A DNA stretch of 64,000 bases from Mesorhizobium liriopis (GCF_024053505.1 NZ_JAMXQS010000007.1:1-64000), one strand, 5' to 3'. Positions 53,228-62,423 are shown, counted from the stretch's first letter. Notes: generated from the letters alone by a model not told the origin. Numbers and translations are program-made.

Positions 53228-54409
53228 TTAAAGCACCGACACGATCGCCGCTGCCACCTCGTCCAGCCGATCTCCCGGCAGTCCCGCCACGTTGATGCGG
53301 CTGTCATCCACCATGTAGATCGCATGTTCGGTGCGCAGCCGGGCGACCTGTTCGGGTGTGAGACCCAACCGCGAGAACATGCCGCGATGGCGCGCGACGA
53401 AGTCGAAGTGGTCGGAATTCGATTTGAGGCGAAGCGCATCGGCCAAGCCCACACGGAGGTCGAGCATCCGCGTGCGCATGGATTCCAGTTCGCTCTTCCA
53501 GTCCGCCGTCAGCGCGGCGTCTTCGAGAACGATGCGCACGGCCGCGGCACCATGGTCCGGCGGCATGGAATAGGAGCCGCGCGCCACGCCCATCAACTGG
53601 CCGGCTGCAATCGTCGCTTCCTTCTCGTTGCGCGCCATGAGCATCGCGGCACCCACGCGGTCGCGGTAAACGGCGAAGTTTTTCGAGCACGAGGCGGCAA
53701 CGACCATTTCAGGCACGTGGGCCGCGACCGTACGCAGGCCGGCGGCATCTTCTTCGAGCCCATCGCCGAAACCCTGATAAGCGATGTCGATGAAGGGGAA
53801 GAGGTTTCGTGTCGCCAGCAGTTGCGCAATCCGTTCCCACTGCGCCCCATTGAGGTTGGCACCCGTCGGGTTGTGGCAGCAGCCGTGCAGTAGGACGATG
53901 TCGCCGGGTGCGGCAGTTTCGAGTGCTGCGACCATCGCCTCGAAGCTGACCGTGCCGGTCTCGGCATCGAAATAGGGATAGGTTTTGATGGTCAGCCGTG
54001 CTGCCTGCATCATGGGAACGTGGTTGGGCCAGGTCGGATCGGAAATCCAGATCGTGGCATCGGGCTTTGCCCGCTTCAGGAGCTCGGCCAGAATGCGCAA
54101 CGCGCCCGAGCCGCCCGGCGCCTGCACCGTGCGGATGCGCGACACGTCGAAGCCTTCCCCGAACGCAAGCGTGGTCATCGCATGGTTGAAGCCGGTATCG
54201 CCGGCGAGCCCGAGATAGCTCTTGCTGTTCTGCTCCATCAAGAGCCGCTCTTCTGCCTGACGCAAGGCACGCATGACCGGCGTCTGGCCGGTGTCGTCCT
54301 TGTAGACGCCGACACCCAGATCGACTTTGTTCTCCCGCGCATCCTCACGGAGCATGCCGATCAGGGCCAGGATCTTGTCGGGTTTGGCGGCTTCAAGCGT
54401 TTCGAACAT
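53228..54409 (-). CDS. Aromatic amino acid / aspartate-type aminotransferase
   Basis: A 393-aa PLP enzyme of fold type I, subfamily I-alpha (AspC/TyrB). The N-terminus FETLEAAKPDKILALIG, substrate region GGSGALRILAELL, HNPTGANL and the PLP lysine in SCSKNFAVYRDRVG (Lys243) are clear; the C-terminal Arg lies in HRGMFSRLGLTPEQ. It transfers amino groups between aromatic amino acids or aspartate and 2-oxoglutarate; the preferred substrate is not certain. ATG at 54409 has GAGGAG upstream, and the frame's extra N-terminal residues lack support. Confidence 0.92.
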   Translation of the reverse strand: MFETLEAAKPDKILALIGMLREDARENKVDLGVGVYKDDTGQTPVMRALRQAEERLLMEQNSKSYLGLAGDTGFNHAMTTLAFGEGFDVSRIRTVQAPGGSGALRILAELLKRAKPDATIWISDPTWPNHVPMMQAARLTIKTYPYFDAETGTVSFEAMVAALETAAPGDIVLLHGCCHNPTGANLNGAQWERIAQLLATRNLFPFIDIAYQGFGDGLEEDAAGLRTVAAHVPEMVVAASCSKNFAVYRDRVGAAMLMARNEKEATIAAGQLMGVARGSYSMPPDHGAAAVRIVLEDAALTADWKSELESMRTRMLDLRVGLADALRLKSNSDHFDFVARHRGMFSRLGLTPEQVARLRTEHAIYMVDDSRINVAGLPGDRLDEVAAAIVSVL

Positions 54410-54811
54410 CGGCGAACTCCTCGGGATCGCGCCTGCCATAGACGCACTGCGTCACCCCGCCAAGAGGATCGAGCTTTTCGATCGAGGAAGACGCGTTCTT
54501 CCGCGTCCCGCGATGGCGGAGCCAGCTTGGTGTGGCACGCATGCACCAATGCCGCTCTGCGCTCGCTTGCGACCTTTTGCCGGCTCGCCGGTATTAAGAT
54601 TTCGGTAACTATCCGGTGGAACCATCGAAGGAGCCTAAAGAATGGGCGCGCCTCAAGAAGAGGCAGCCGACTTCGGGAACACGCTTCGGTTCGAGTGCAC
54701 GGAAATATCCGGCAGGCGGGTCGAGGAAACAACAAGACGGGCCGATGTGCCGAGGGCGCATCCTGATCCCAGGCAGGATGCTTCTCAGCCCGAAGGCCGA
54801 GGGGACATTCC
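54410..54811. other. 402-bp gap upstream of the 94-aa gene
   Basis: This gap lies between divergent genes and should carry the aminotransferase promoter and that of the small downstream gene. A perfect AAGGAG ribosome site precedes an ATG at 54642, opening an 89-codon frame that runs past the start of the 94-aa gene. Its composition (Arg/Pro/Asp-rich, no clear fold) does not look like a real protein, so I do not call it a gene, but translation from it is possible. No RNA gene is evident. Confidence 0.5.
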
Positions 54812-55096
54812 ATGTGGAAGATCAATATTCAGGACGATTTGCGCATCAGCTTTCCCGCCCGTGATGCGGCCTTCTCCGAGGGCGTCGAGATCGGCATGCT
54901 GGCGACGCTGATGAGCATGGGCAAGACGGAGTTCTCGCGCGTGGTTTCCGCGCGCGGCCTCGAACAGGCAAGGCGGCTTGGCGAGAAGCTCGGTTACCAT
55001 CTCGTGGAAAGCGAGCCGACCGAGCAGGGTTTCGTGCGCCTCACCTTCCGCGACCGCACCCAGCGCGCCAGGCTCAAGCTCGTCGCGGCCGGCTAG
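54812..55096 (+). CDS. Small hypothetical protein (94 aa)
   Basis: A soluble 94-aa protein, no signal peptide or cysteine. It reads WKINIQDDLRISFPARDAA, then a helical stretch VEIGMLATLMSMGKTEFSRVV, then SARGLEQARRLGEKLGY and a basic end. Mixed alpha/beta composition with an amphipathic helix suggests a real small fold. I do not recognise a family. GGGGA lies 5 nt before the ATG. A weak GGCTGCC/GGCAGTC hairpin follows the stop. Confidence 0.7.
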   Translation: MWKINIQDDLRISFPARDAAFSEGVEIGMLATLMSMGKTEFSRVVSARGLEQARRLGEKLGYHLVESEPTEQGFVRLTFRDRTQRARLKLVAAG

Positions 55097-55669
55097 GCTT
55101 TCCGGCTGACGCAACGGCTGCCCTTTCGGCAGTCTAAATCCATCGGGCGAGCCGGTTTTGCTTTGCCGCCTGCCCGTTGCGAGAGTGTAAAAAAATTATT
55201 GCCGCGGTCCGGGCAGAGCAACTTGCCCGGAAAACAAGGACTTCGTCTCGGGGAGGTGTTGCACGGATGCTTCAGCACCCTCTTTCCACCCTTTTTGCGG
55301 CCTTGTGGCGAGACTCGCGGCGAATAAACTGACTGCGAATCAGCCGGCCATTCGGGGGGCAGGGCGGAGTGCATGCGAACCGTCCGCGTGAGAGCGCGAT
55401 GGAAGCCTGCAGTCACGTTCAGGCGCAGGGGAGTAGGCCTTGCGCTTTTGCCGAACGGGCCGGGCGTTTCTTGCGGCGTATGCGCCGGCACCTCGGAGAG
55501 GGGCTGTCCGGCGTTCTCGTGAAGTCAATCGGACGTTTACCGCACCGCTGCCATCGCGATGGCTGGCGGGCAACGTCTTTCGTCGGCCTTTCGTGAGGTA
55601 TGCGAAGGGTCTTGAGTTGCGTCTCGTTGAGGATTCTCAAGGACCTGAGCCGAAGCACCGACCAAACAC
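55097..55669. other. 573-bp gap upstream of visN
   Basis: No convincing gene lies here, although several overlapping frames are open. It is the longest non-coding stretch in the window and precedes the flagellar master regulators, so a long leader or several promoters are likely. Items seen: a perfect 8-bp hairpin TCCGGGCA/TGCCCGGA (55208-55231, 8-nt loop) and, just before it, a run of seven A. On the minus strand this would read as a hairpin followed 12 bases later by seven T, so a minus-strand small RNA end is possible but unproven. Confidence 0.5.
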
Positions 55670-56557
55670 ATGCCTTTGCCTTCCTCCAAACCTCGATCCG
55701 CGAACAAGGCCTCACCCAAGGCGGATGTTGTTCGCGTGGAATCCACCGAGCAAAGGAGCGAGACAGAAGCTTTTCAGGCCGGCGACGCAGAGTTCGGAAC
55801 GGCGGTGATCGGCGCGCTGATGTCGGCCGCGCCCATCCTGTCTTCGATGACCAGCCCGATCGAATTGCAGGATGTGTCGGGCCTTGCCATGCGCCTGCGT
55901 TCGCGCGGCGATCTCACGGCCTTCCTGACCGAGCTCGCGGGCTCGGTCGGTGCGGAAAGCTACATGCTTCTGGCCGTGCCGCAGGGACGCGCGGCAAGCG
56001 AGGCGCGTATCCTCTCGTCCAACTGGGTGTTCGACGTGATCGAACTGCTCGGTCACGGGCTGATCCAGCGGATCGCCGCGAGCCACTGGTCGGCCATGCC
56101 CGGCGTCGAGGCCCAGCCGATCCTTGCCGCCGGCAGCTTCGACAGCGAAGGCGTGGTGAACGGCGAAGAGGCGCGGCTTCTCGACGTGCTCGGCCATGGC
56201 GAATTGTGGTCGCTCAGGGTCAATGTCGGCCGCCGCCGCTTCTTTCTTTTCCTTTCGCATCCCGTGCCGGGCCGCATCATGCGCGAGCAACTGGTCGAGG
56301 CTCAGATGGAGTGCGGCTATGCGCTGTCACGCATGCCGGGCCTGCTTCTCGCCGCGGCGTCCGAGGACCCACTGTCAGACCGTGAGCGCGAATGCCTGCT
56401 CTGGGTCAGCGAAGGCAAGACCACGGAAGATGTGGCGATGATCCTCGGCGTGTCGGGCAACACGGTCAGCTCCTATATCACCCATGCCATCCGCAAGCTC
56501 GGCGCGCTGAACCGGCCGATGGCCATCGCCAGCGCCATCCGGAGCGGCATCATTTGA
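55670..56557 (+). CDS. visN: LuxR-family flagellar master regulator VisN
   Basis: A LuxR-type regulator of up to 295 aa. A ligand-binding-like N-terminal domain is followed by a C-terminal helix-turn-helix: LSDRERECLLWVSEGKTTEDVA then LGVSGNTVSSYITHAIRKLG. With VisR it forms the VisN-VisR regulator at the top of the flagellar cascade in Sinorhizobium and Agrobacterium; VisR follows directly. The N-terminus is uncertain: neither ATG 55670 nor in-frame GTG 55736 or ATG 55820 has a strong ribosome site; the last gives 245 aa, close to known VisN. Its stop overlaps the visR TTG start. Confidence 0.88.
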   Translation: MPLPSSKPRSANKASPKADVVRVESTEQRSETEAFQAGDAEFGTAVIGALMSAAPILSSMTSPIELQDVSGLAMRLRSRGDLTAFLTELAGSVGAESYMLLAVPQGRAASEARILSSNWVFDVIELLGHGLIQRIAASHWSAMPGVEAQPILAAGSFDSEGVVNGEEARLLDVLGHGELWSLRVNVGRRRFFLFLSHPVPGRIMREQLVEAQMECGYALSRMPGLLLAAASEDPLSDRERECLLWVSEGKTTEDVAMILGVSGNTVSSYITHAIRKLGALNRPMAIASAIRSGII

Positions 56558-57267
56558 GCGCGGCGAAGAAGAAAGCGCCCGCCCGCGAGCGGTCGATCGA
56601 CCCGGCCACCATCACCGAGGCAAGAGCGCGGTTGTTCGAGGCGGCACGTGCCGTCGATGCAGAGGGATTCGCGGCCTTCGCCGTTTCCGCGACCGCCGAG
56701 CGCCAGCTCAATCTGCGGCTCGACAGCGGCAATCCGTCGGCCGCGCAGTTTCTTTCCGGCTTTCCCCCTCACCTCGCCAGCGAGGGCGCGCGGCATGCCC
56801 AGGCGTCCGGCGCCGCCTTCTGGTGGTCGGCCGGCTCGCTCGACGGGCGGGAGATCATCGCCTCGCATTGGGCATTGCACAGCGCCTGGAGCGGGTTGCC
56901 GCAGCCGGGCGTGGGTCTGCCTTGTGCCACGGAAAGCGGGCAATGTGGGCTCGTCCTGTTCTGGGGAACCGGCCTTCATGTGGGAAGCGGGCGCGAACTG
57001 GCCAAGCTTCACGCTCTGGCTTCGGCGGTCTTCCTGTCAGTGGCGGCAGGCCGGCAGAAAAGCGAAAAACTGCCCCACATTTCCAAGCGTGAGCTCGAAT
57101 GCCTCAAGCTCACGGCCAAAGGGCTGACCAGCGACGAGATCGCCGTGCAGCTCGCGCTTTCCGTGCATACCACCAACCAGTATCTCGGCAGTGCCTCGGA
57201 AAAGCTCGACGCCGTCAACCGCATCCATGCCGTCGCAAAAGCCTTGCGAAGCGGCATGATCGACTGA
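56554..57267 (+). CDS. visR: LuxR-family flagellar master regulator VisR
   Basis: A 237-aa partner of VisN: N-terminal sensory domain (about residues 20-155) and C-terminal LuxR helix-turn-helix with ISKRELECLKLTAKGLTSDE and ALSVHTTNQYLGSASEKL. VisNR activates rem and class II flagellar genes in Rhizobiales. The frame opens further upstream inside visN, but TTG at 56554, overlapping the visN stop (TTGA) and preceded by GGAG 8 nt upstream, gives the proper size; a start at an internal ATG is possible only far inside. Confidence 0.88.
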   Translation: MSAAKKKAPARERSIDPATITEARARLFEAARAVDAEGFAAFAVSATAERQLNLRLDSGNPSAAQFLSGFPPHLASEGARHAQASGAAFWWSAGSLDGREIIASHWALHSAWSGLPQPGVGLPCATESGQCGLVLFWGTGLHVGSGRELAKLHALASAVFLSVAAGRQKSEKLPHISKRELECLKLTAKGLTSDEIAVQLALSVHTTNQYLGSASEKLDAVNRIHAVAKALRSGMID

Positions 57268-57409
57268 TCTCGACTGCGGCGACAGCACCGATCATCGCGA
57301 ACGCGGCAGCGCAAGCGGGCGTTAAGCATGGCACTCGGTTCATGCTGCACCTGCTCACTTCGTTAACTCGTGGAACCTAGCGTGAAACGCATCGCATATC
57401 GAGTGTTGC

Positions 57410-57895
57410 ATGCCTTTCCGCCTCCTTGCCCTTACTTCGGCCATTGCTCTCGGTCTCGCTTCGCTATCCGCTCCCGCAAGCGGTGGCGCACCGATCCTCG
57501 TTCTGGGCGGGACGGCGGCCAAGCCTGCACAGGCGCTCGATCTGGCCGGGCTCGATGCGATGCCCCAGACGAGCTTCGAGACGAACACGCCGTGGCATAA
57601 GGGACCGGTTACATTCTCCGGTGTGCTCCTGAAGGATTATCTGGCGACGCTCGGTGCGCATGGCACCCGGGTGCAATTGATCGCGCTCAACGACTACACG
57701 GTGGAAGCGCCGGTCGATGAACTCGTGGAAGGCGGCGCTCTTCTGGCGACACGGCAGAACGGGCAGCCTATGCCGGTCAGCGAGAAAGGGCCGGTCTTTC
57801 TGCTGTTTCCGTTCGACAGCCGTAAGGAATTGCAGCACCAGACCTATTACAGCCGCTCGGTCTGGCAGCTCAGCGAGATCGACATTCTCGAATGA
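57410..57895 (+). CDS. pruR: PruR-like periplasmic pterin-binding protein
   Basis: A 161-aa exported protein with a signal peptide (to about residue 24, APASG). The mature part has a reduced molybdopterin-oxidoreductase (SUOX) fold: TFSGVLLKDYLATLGAHG, then IALNDYTVEAPVDEL, GPVFLLFPFD and C-terminal YYSRSVWQLSEIDI. Residues for molybdenum are lacking and the length is about a third of true oxidoreductases. Its stop overlaps the next gene, a membrane GGDEF/EAL enzyme (ATGA). This is the arrangement of pruR-dcpA in Agrobacterium, where pterin-loaded PruR controls DcpA from the periplasm. I infer the same here; pterin binding itself is not visible in the sequence. Confidence 0.75.
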   Translation: MPFRLLALTSAIALGLASLSAPASGGAPILVLGGTAAKPAQALDLAGLDAMPQTSFETNTPWHKGPVTFSGVLLKDYLATLGAHGTRVQLIALNDYTVEAPVDELVEGGALLATRQNGQPMPVSEKGPVFLLFPFDSRKELQHQTYYSRSVWQLSEIDILE

Positions 57896-59817
57896 GTCTG
57901 CCTGCCGATCAGGAACCGTTCAGAGGCTTTCGCCGTCTGCGCATCGGGCTCATGACGGTCACCGTATCGCTTGCGATCATGGCGGTCGCCTGCTCCGTTC
58001 TGGCTGTCGGTTATCAGCAGCGCATCATTCAGGCCTCGCGCTACAACAACACCTTCGATTTCGGTCAGATGTCGGCGGAACTCCTGCGTTTCCAGTTGTC
58101 GCTGGCGCAGGTCACAGCGGGCGGCAGCGGCAGTGACGTCTCGCTGCGCTACGGGATTCTGCTCAACCGTCTCGATATCATCACAGCGAACGAAACGCTC
58201 GACGCCATCGACCATGATGGGTTGATCGCTCGCCTCCAGAGCACCGTCCGAAGAATGGGCCGGCTCGCCAACGACGTTCCCAGCGTGGTTGAAGCACACG
58301 CAGCAGGCGAAGAGCTGCGACCCTTCACGCGGCCCATCCTCCAGTTCGTCTCGCTGTCTCACGCTCAAGCCGGTGACGACGTGCTCGACAACCAGCGGCG
58401 GTTGTGGACGGTTTTCGCGGCCTTGTGTGGCGTGACACTCGCGCTGGTCCTGTTCGGTGCCGCACTGATCGCCTTCGTTTTCCGTCAGAACCTGCGGCTG
58501 ACCCGCGTGTTGCGCACCGATGCGCTGACGGGCATCGCCAATCGCTTCGCCTTCAGCGCGAAACTGCGCAAAGTCGCCGAAGGCCAGCGGGCCATCGTGA
58601 TTGCCGGTGTCGATCACTTCAAATCGCTCAACGACACGCTGGGCCATGAAGCGGGGGACCGGCTGCTGCTGGCGCTTTCGGAACGCCTGAAAGACGCTAC
58701 GGCCGATGCTGCGATGCTTGCGCGCGTCGGCGGCGACGAGTTCGCCCTGCTTTATGCAGGCCCCGGCGCGCTCGAGATGGCACAAGCCGCAAGCGCGCGA
58801 ATGCTCGCTGCGATGCACGAACCGTTCTCGCTCGAAGGCCGTTCCTTACGCGCGAACATCACGCTCGGCATGAGCGCAACTGCGCTCGATGGCGCGGGCT
58901 CGTCACTCTCGCTCTTCAAGGAAGCCGATATCGCGCTCGCCGCAGGCAAGAAGGATGCGCGGGCCAGGGCCACGCTGTTCCACCCTGATATGAAGCAGAG
59001 CTTCGAACGCCGCCAGAAGCTCAAGGCCGACCTGCGAGACGCCATTGCTCGCGGCGAACTGTTTCTGCTCTTCCAGCCGATCGTCAACATCGTGAGCGGA
59101 CGAACGCGCGGCTTCGAGGCCCTTCTGCGCTGGCATCACCCGGAATTCGGCCTGATTTCGCCGGTGGAGTTCATCCCGATCGCAGAGGAAGACAACCAGA
59201 TCGTGGTGATCGGTCGGTGGGTGATCGCGGAGGCCTGCAAACAGGCCGCGCTTTGGCCCGGCGACATCTTCGTCTCGGTCAACGTGTCGGCGCGGCAACT
59301 CGCGGATTCAGGTCTCGCCACCCATTTCCGCGACTGCCTCGCAGACAACGCTGTCGGCTACCGCCGCATGACGGTGGAGATCACGGAATCGACGCTGATC
59401 GAGAACGACGATGTGGCGCTCGGCGTGCTTCACGAGCTGCGCGCGATGGGCTGCCGCATCGCGCTCGACGATTTCGGCACGGGCTATGCGTCGCTCAGCT
59501 ATCTGCGGCGCTTCCCCTTCGACAAGCTCAAGATCGACAAGTCCTTTCTGCACGGCAGCGCCATGGCAGAGGACAGGGCAGCAATCATCGGCATGATCTG
59601 TGCGCTTGCCCAGCGCCTGGGCCTCGAAGTGGTGGGTGAAGGAATCGAGACGGAGGAGCAGCGATTGATCCTCGCGCAAACAGGTTGCGCGCTCGGTCAG
59701 GGCTACCTTTTCGATAAGCCGCTGTCGCCCCTCGACGGGACGGCTCGTCTCATGCAGGAGGCCACTGTGAGAGGCGGCATGAGCCTGCCGAAGCAACCCG
59801 CACGAGCGGTCGCCTGA
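57892..59817 (+). CDS. dcpA: DcpA-like membrane GGDEF-EAL protein
   Basis: A 641-aa inner-membrane enzyme: TM helix (about 18-41), a periplasmic region of about 130 residues, TM helix (about 174-198), GGDEF domain (GGDEF at 280-284) and EAL domain (EALLRW from 409, with NVSARQL, EITESTLIEN, DDFGTGYASLSYL and KIDKSFL). Both active sites are intact; no RxxD inhibitory site is seen. In Agrobacterium, DcpA switches between c-di-GMP synthesis and breakdown, with PruR favouring breakdown and so low attachment. The start ATGA overlaps pruR. It lies between visNR and the flagellar switch genes. Confidence 0.85.
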   Translation: MSLPADQEPFRGFRRLRIGLMTVTVSLAIMAVACSVLAVGYQQRIIQASRYNNTFDFGQMSAELLRFQLSLAQVTAGGSGSDVSLRYGILLNRLDIITANETLDAIDHDGLIARLQSTVRRMGRLANDVPSVVEAHAAGEELRPFTRPILQFVSLSHAQAGDDVLDNQRRLWTVFAALCGVTLALVLFGAALIAFVFRQNLRLTRVLRTDALTGIANRFAFSAKLRKVAEGQRAIVIAGVDHFKSLNDTLGHEAGDRLLLALSERLKDATADAAMLARVGGDEFALLYAGPGALEMAQAASARMLAAMHEPFSLEGRSLRANITLGMSATALDGAGSSLSLFKEADIALAAGKKDARARATLFHPDMKQSFERRQKLKADLRDAIARGELFLLFQPIVNIVSGRTRGFEALLRWHHPEFGLISPVEFIPIAEEDNQIVVIGRWVIAEACKQAALWPGDIFVSVNVSARQLADSGLATHFRDCLADNAVGYRRMTVEITESTLIENDDVALGVLHELRAMGCRIALDDFGTGYASLSYLRRFPFDKLKIDKSFLHGSAMAEDRAAIIGMICALAQRLGLEVVGEGIETEEQRLILAQTGCALGQGYLFDKPLSPLDGTARLMQEATVRGGMSLPKQPARAVA

Positions 59818-59848
59818 AACTCAGAACCTGTCTGCGTCGGACATCCGC

Positions 59849-60283
59849 TTAAAAGGAAACCGGCTCCTCGCGCCGGATCATCGCGTCTTCCAGCGCGCGC
59901 TCCAGAAAGTCCGTGTTGCGTTCCGGCTCGGCATGGGATTTAGCGAAGGTCACGTAGTTGAGCTCGACGCTGGCGCGCTCGGCTTCCAGTGTCAGCGCAA
60001 ACCAGACTGTCGCGCCGCGCAGATGCAGTTCGAGGTCGAGCACGATCTTGGGCCGTGTGTCCCAGTCGAGATGCACTTCCCCCGCATGTCCCAAGCGCAG
60101 CGCGCCGGGCAGGAAGAACAGCTCGGAGGCCGACGAGACGAGATCCGCGAGGCTGGCGAACTGTTCCAAGCGGACGAAGGCAACATAGTCGGCCGCGTCC
60201 ACGAGGCGCAGTTCGGCCACGACCGGGGCAATAGCCTTGGCCACGATCCTCTCGCGAGCGCCCGAGTGGGATTGCCGGATCAT
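59849..60283 (-). CDS. Hypothetical protein coupled to flhB
   Basis: A 144-aa soluble protein. It starts MIRQSHSGARERIVAKAIAP and has an alternating beta pattern later (VHLDWDTRPKIVLDLELHLRGATVWFALTLEAERASVELNYV in successive strands). No motif is recognised. The ATG overlaps the flhB stop (ATGA), so it is the last gene of the motA-fliM-fliN-fliG-flhB transcript. The same position is filled by a small unknown gene in related rhizobia, suggesting a flagellar role. Confidence 0.75.
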   Translation of the reverse strand: MIRQSHSGARERIVAKAIAPVVAELRLVDAADYVAFVRLEQFASLADLVSSASELFFLPGALRLGHAGEVHLDWDTRPKIVLDLELHLRGATVWFALTLEAERASVELNYVTFAKSHAEPERNTDFLERALEDAMIRREEPVSF

Positions 60284-61365
60284 GCGCGTCCTCCGCCTCC
60301 AGAACCCTTTTTGGCATAGACGATGCGGACGAGTTCCGCGACCGCCTGATAGAATTGAGGCGGGATCACGCTATCGACCGAAACTTGTTTGTACATGGAA
60401 CGCGCGAGCGCCACTTCCTCGAAGACGGGGATGCCGTTCTGGGCCGCGATCTCCCGGATCTTGAGTGCGAGCAGGTCTTGGCCCTTGGCGACCACGACAG
60501 GCGCGTCGTTTTCCTCGCGCACATAGCGCAGCGCAATCGAGAAGTGGGTCGGGTTGGCGATGACGAGCGTGGCCTTGGGCACCGATGCGATCATGCGCCG
60601 TCGCGCGCGGTCGCGCTGCATGGAGCGGATGCGGCCCTTGACGATGGGATCGCCTTCGGATTGCTTGAACTCGTCCTTGATCTCCTGCTTGGTCATGCGC
60701 AGCTCACTCTTCCAGTGATAGCGCGTCCAGACGAAATCGGCGGCCGCGATCAGGCCCGTGGTGAGGGTTAGCGAAACCAGCACGCGTGTGGCGATGCCGA
60801 GAACCGTGTGGCCGAAGGCATCGGCTGGTGAGATCGAGCCCGACAGGAGCTGCGGCACCACGCCGTCGAGCGAGAGGTAGACGACCACGAAGGCCAGTCC
60901 GACCTTGGCGACCGATTTCGCGAATTCGACGAAGCCCTGGGTGCCGAAGAGCCGCTTCCAGCCGGCGGCAGGCGACACGCGCGACCATTGCGGACGGATG
61001 CGCTCGCCCACCATTTGCGGGCTGTGCTGCACGAGCGTCGCGCCGATGCCGGCAATGATCAGAAACAAAAAGAGCAGGCCGACCGTGCGCCCGCATTCGG
61101 CGGCGATGATGCCGAGCAATGTTTCGAGGTCGCGCTCGCTTTCGAGCGGCCATTCCTCGGGGCTTTCGAGGAAGCGGCCAAGAAACAGGCTCAGATCGGT
61201 CACCGACTGGCCCAGAAAGAACAGCGTGAAGACCAGAACCGCGCCGAAGGAGGCGACGATCGCGGTTTCGCGGGAATGGGGCAGGTTGCCCTTTTCCACT
61301 GCGTCACGGATCTTCTTCTCCGTGGGCTCTTCTGTTTTGCTGTCCTTGTCCGCGCTCTCGCTCAC
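60280..61365 (-). CDS. flhB: Flagellar export protein FlhB
   Basis: A 361-aa integral membrane component of the flagellar type III export apparatus. A charged N-terminus (SADKDSKTEEPTEKKIRDA) is followed by four TM segments and a cytoplasmic domain with the self-cleavage motif NPTH at about residues 269-272 in VIANPTHFSIALRY. Cleavage between Asn and Pro switches export from hook to filament substrates. 19 nt separate it from fliG; the unknown 144-aa gene overlaps its stop. Confidence 0.96.
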   Translation of the reverse strand: MSESADKDSKTEEPTEKKIRDAVEKGNLPHSRETAIVASFGAVLVFTLFFLGQSVTDLSLFLGRFLESPEEWPLESERDLETLLGIIAAECGRTVGLLFLFLIIAGIGATLVQHSPQMVGERIRPQWSRVSPAAGWKRLFGTQGFVEFAKSVAKVGLAFVVVYLSLDGVVPQLLSGSISPADAFGHTVLGIATRVLVSLTLTTGLIAAADFVWTRYHWKSELRMTKQEIKDEFKQSEGDPIVKGRIRSMQRDRARRRMIASVPKATLVIANPTHFSIALRYVREENDAPVVVAKGQDLLALKIREIAAQNGIPVFEEVALARSMYKQVSVDSVIPPQFYQAVAELVRIVYAKKGSGGGGRA

Positions 61366-61384
61366 GATGAGCCGCCTCTAGGTC

Positions 61385-62401
61385 TCAAGCGGCCGCGGGC
61401 GTCGCGGACGGCAGTTCGAACGCGCCTTCATTGGCCATGCGGATAGCCGTCGAGGCGATAGTGCGGCGGGCACGAACGATGTCGGCCGGGTTGATGCTGT
61501 CGCCCCCTTGCGCCAGCTCGGCCTCGATCATGCGACGCGCACGGGCGCCCATCGCGGACAGGACTGCTTCCACGAGGCCGGCGCCGGCATTGCGCAGGGC
61601 AAGCGTGACGAGTTCGGCGGAAATGTCGTCGAACAGCGCCACGCGTGCCTTCTGCGTGAGATTGACGATATCCTCGAAGGAGAACAGACGGGCGCGGATC
61701 GCGGCGAGATCGGGGGTGCCGGCCTCCTCCAGGTCCTGCATCACTTCGTCCAGGACGGTCTTGTCCATCTCGTTCAGGACGCTCGCGACCTTGATCTGGG
61801 CGACCGAGCTGTCGCGCGCGCCGCCTTCTGCTTCGAGCCTGCGGCGCAAGCTGTTCTCGATCAGCGCGAGACCGGCCGGCGCGATGTTGCCCATGCCGAT
61901 CATGCGCTGAACGACTTCCGCGCGCGCCGGCTTTTCCAGGGCAAGCAGGGCAGCGGATGCCGCGGCCGGCGCGAGGTTCGACAGGATCACGGCTGCGACC
62001 TGCGGATGCTCCGCCTCGATCAGGGTGGCCACGCGCGCGGGCGCCAGCTTCTCGATATCGGGCCAGACGGGAGGCAGGTCGACCGGGCCCATCTCACCCG
62101 ACGAGAAGCCCATCAGGGCGTTCATCTCGTCGGATGAAAGCGTTTCGCTGAACAGCGAGTCCATCTCATCAGCCGAATCGAGCAGGCCCGCGCCTTCCGT
62201 GAATTCCACCTCGAATTCACCGACGATACGTTCGAGATCGCTTTGCGGCACGGCGCGCAATTCGCGCGCGGCCTCGATCAGCGCCTTCAGCTCATCCTGC
62301 TTGAAGAACTTCAACAGACGGCTCGCCGTGGGCTTGCCCATCGCCACCAGGATCACGGCGGCCTTCTGGGTTCGCGACAGGGATTGGGCGGTAACCGTCA
62401 T
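61385..62401 (-). CDS. fliG: Flagellar motor switch protein FliG
   Basis: A 338-aa cytoplasmic rotor protein. N-terminal FliG_N (SRTQKAAVILVAMGKPTASRLLKFF), middle domain with the EHPQ motif (IEAEHPQVAAVILSNL) and C-terminal domain that faces MotA (charged helix ARRMIEAELAQGG). It transmits torque from the stator to the MS ring. It lies 22 nt after fliN and before flhB in one operon. Confidence 0.96.
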   Translation of the reverse strand: MTVTAQSLSRTQKAAVILVAMGKPTASRLLKFFKQDELKALIEAARELRAVPQSDLERIVGEFEVEFTEGAGLLDSADEMDSLFSETLSSDEMNALMGFSSGEMGPVDLPPVWPDIEKLAPARVATLIEAEHPQVAAVILSNLAPAAASAALLALEKPARAEVVQRMIGMGNIAPAGLALIENSLRRRLEAEGGARDSSVAQIKVASVLNEMDKTVLDEVMQDLEEAGTPDLAAIRARLFSFEDIVNLTQKARVALFDDISAELVTLALRNAGAGLVEAVLSAMGARARRMIEAELAQGGDSINPADIVRARRTIASTAIRMANEGAFELPSATPAAA

Positions 62402-62423
62402 GGATGAAGGGTCCGGAAAAGCG

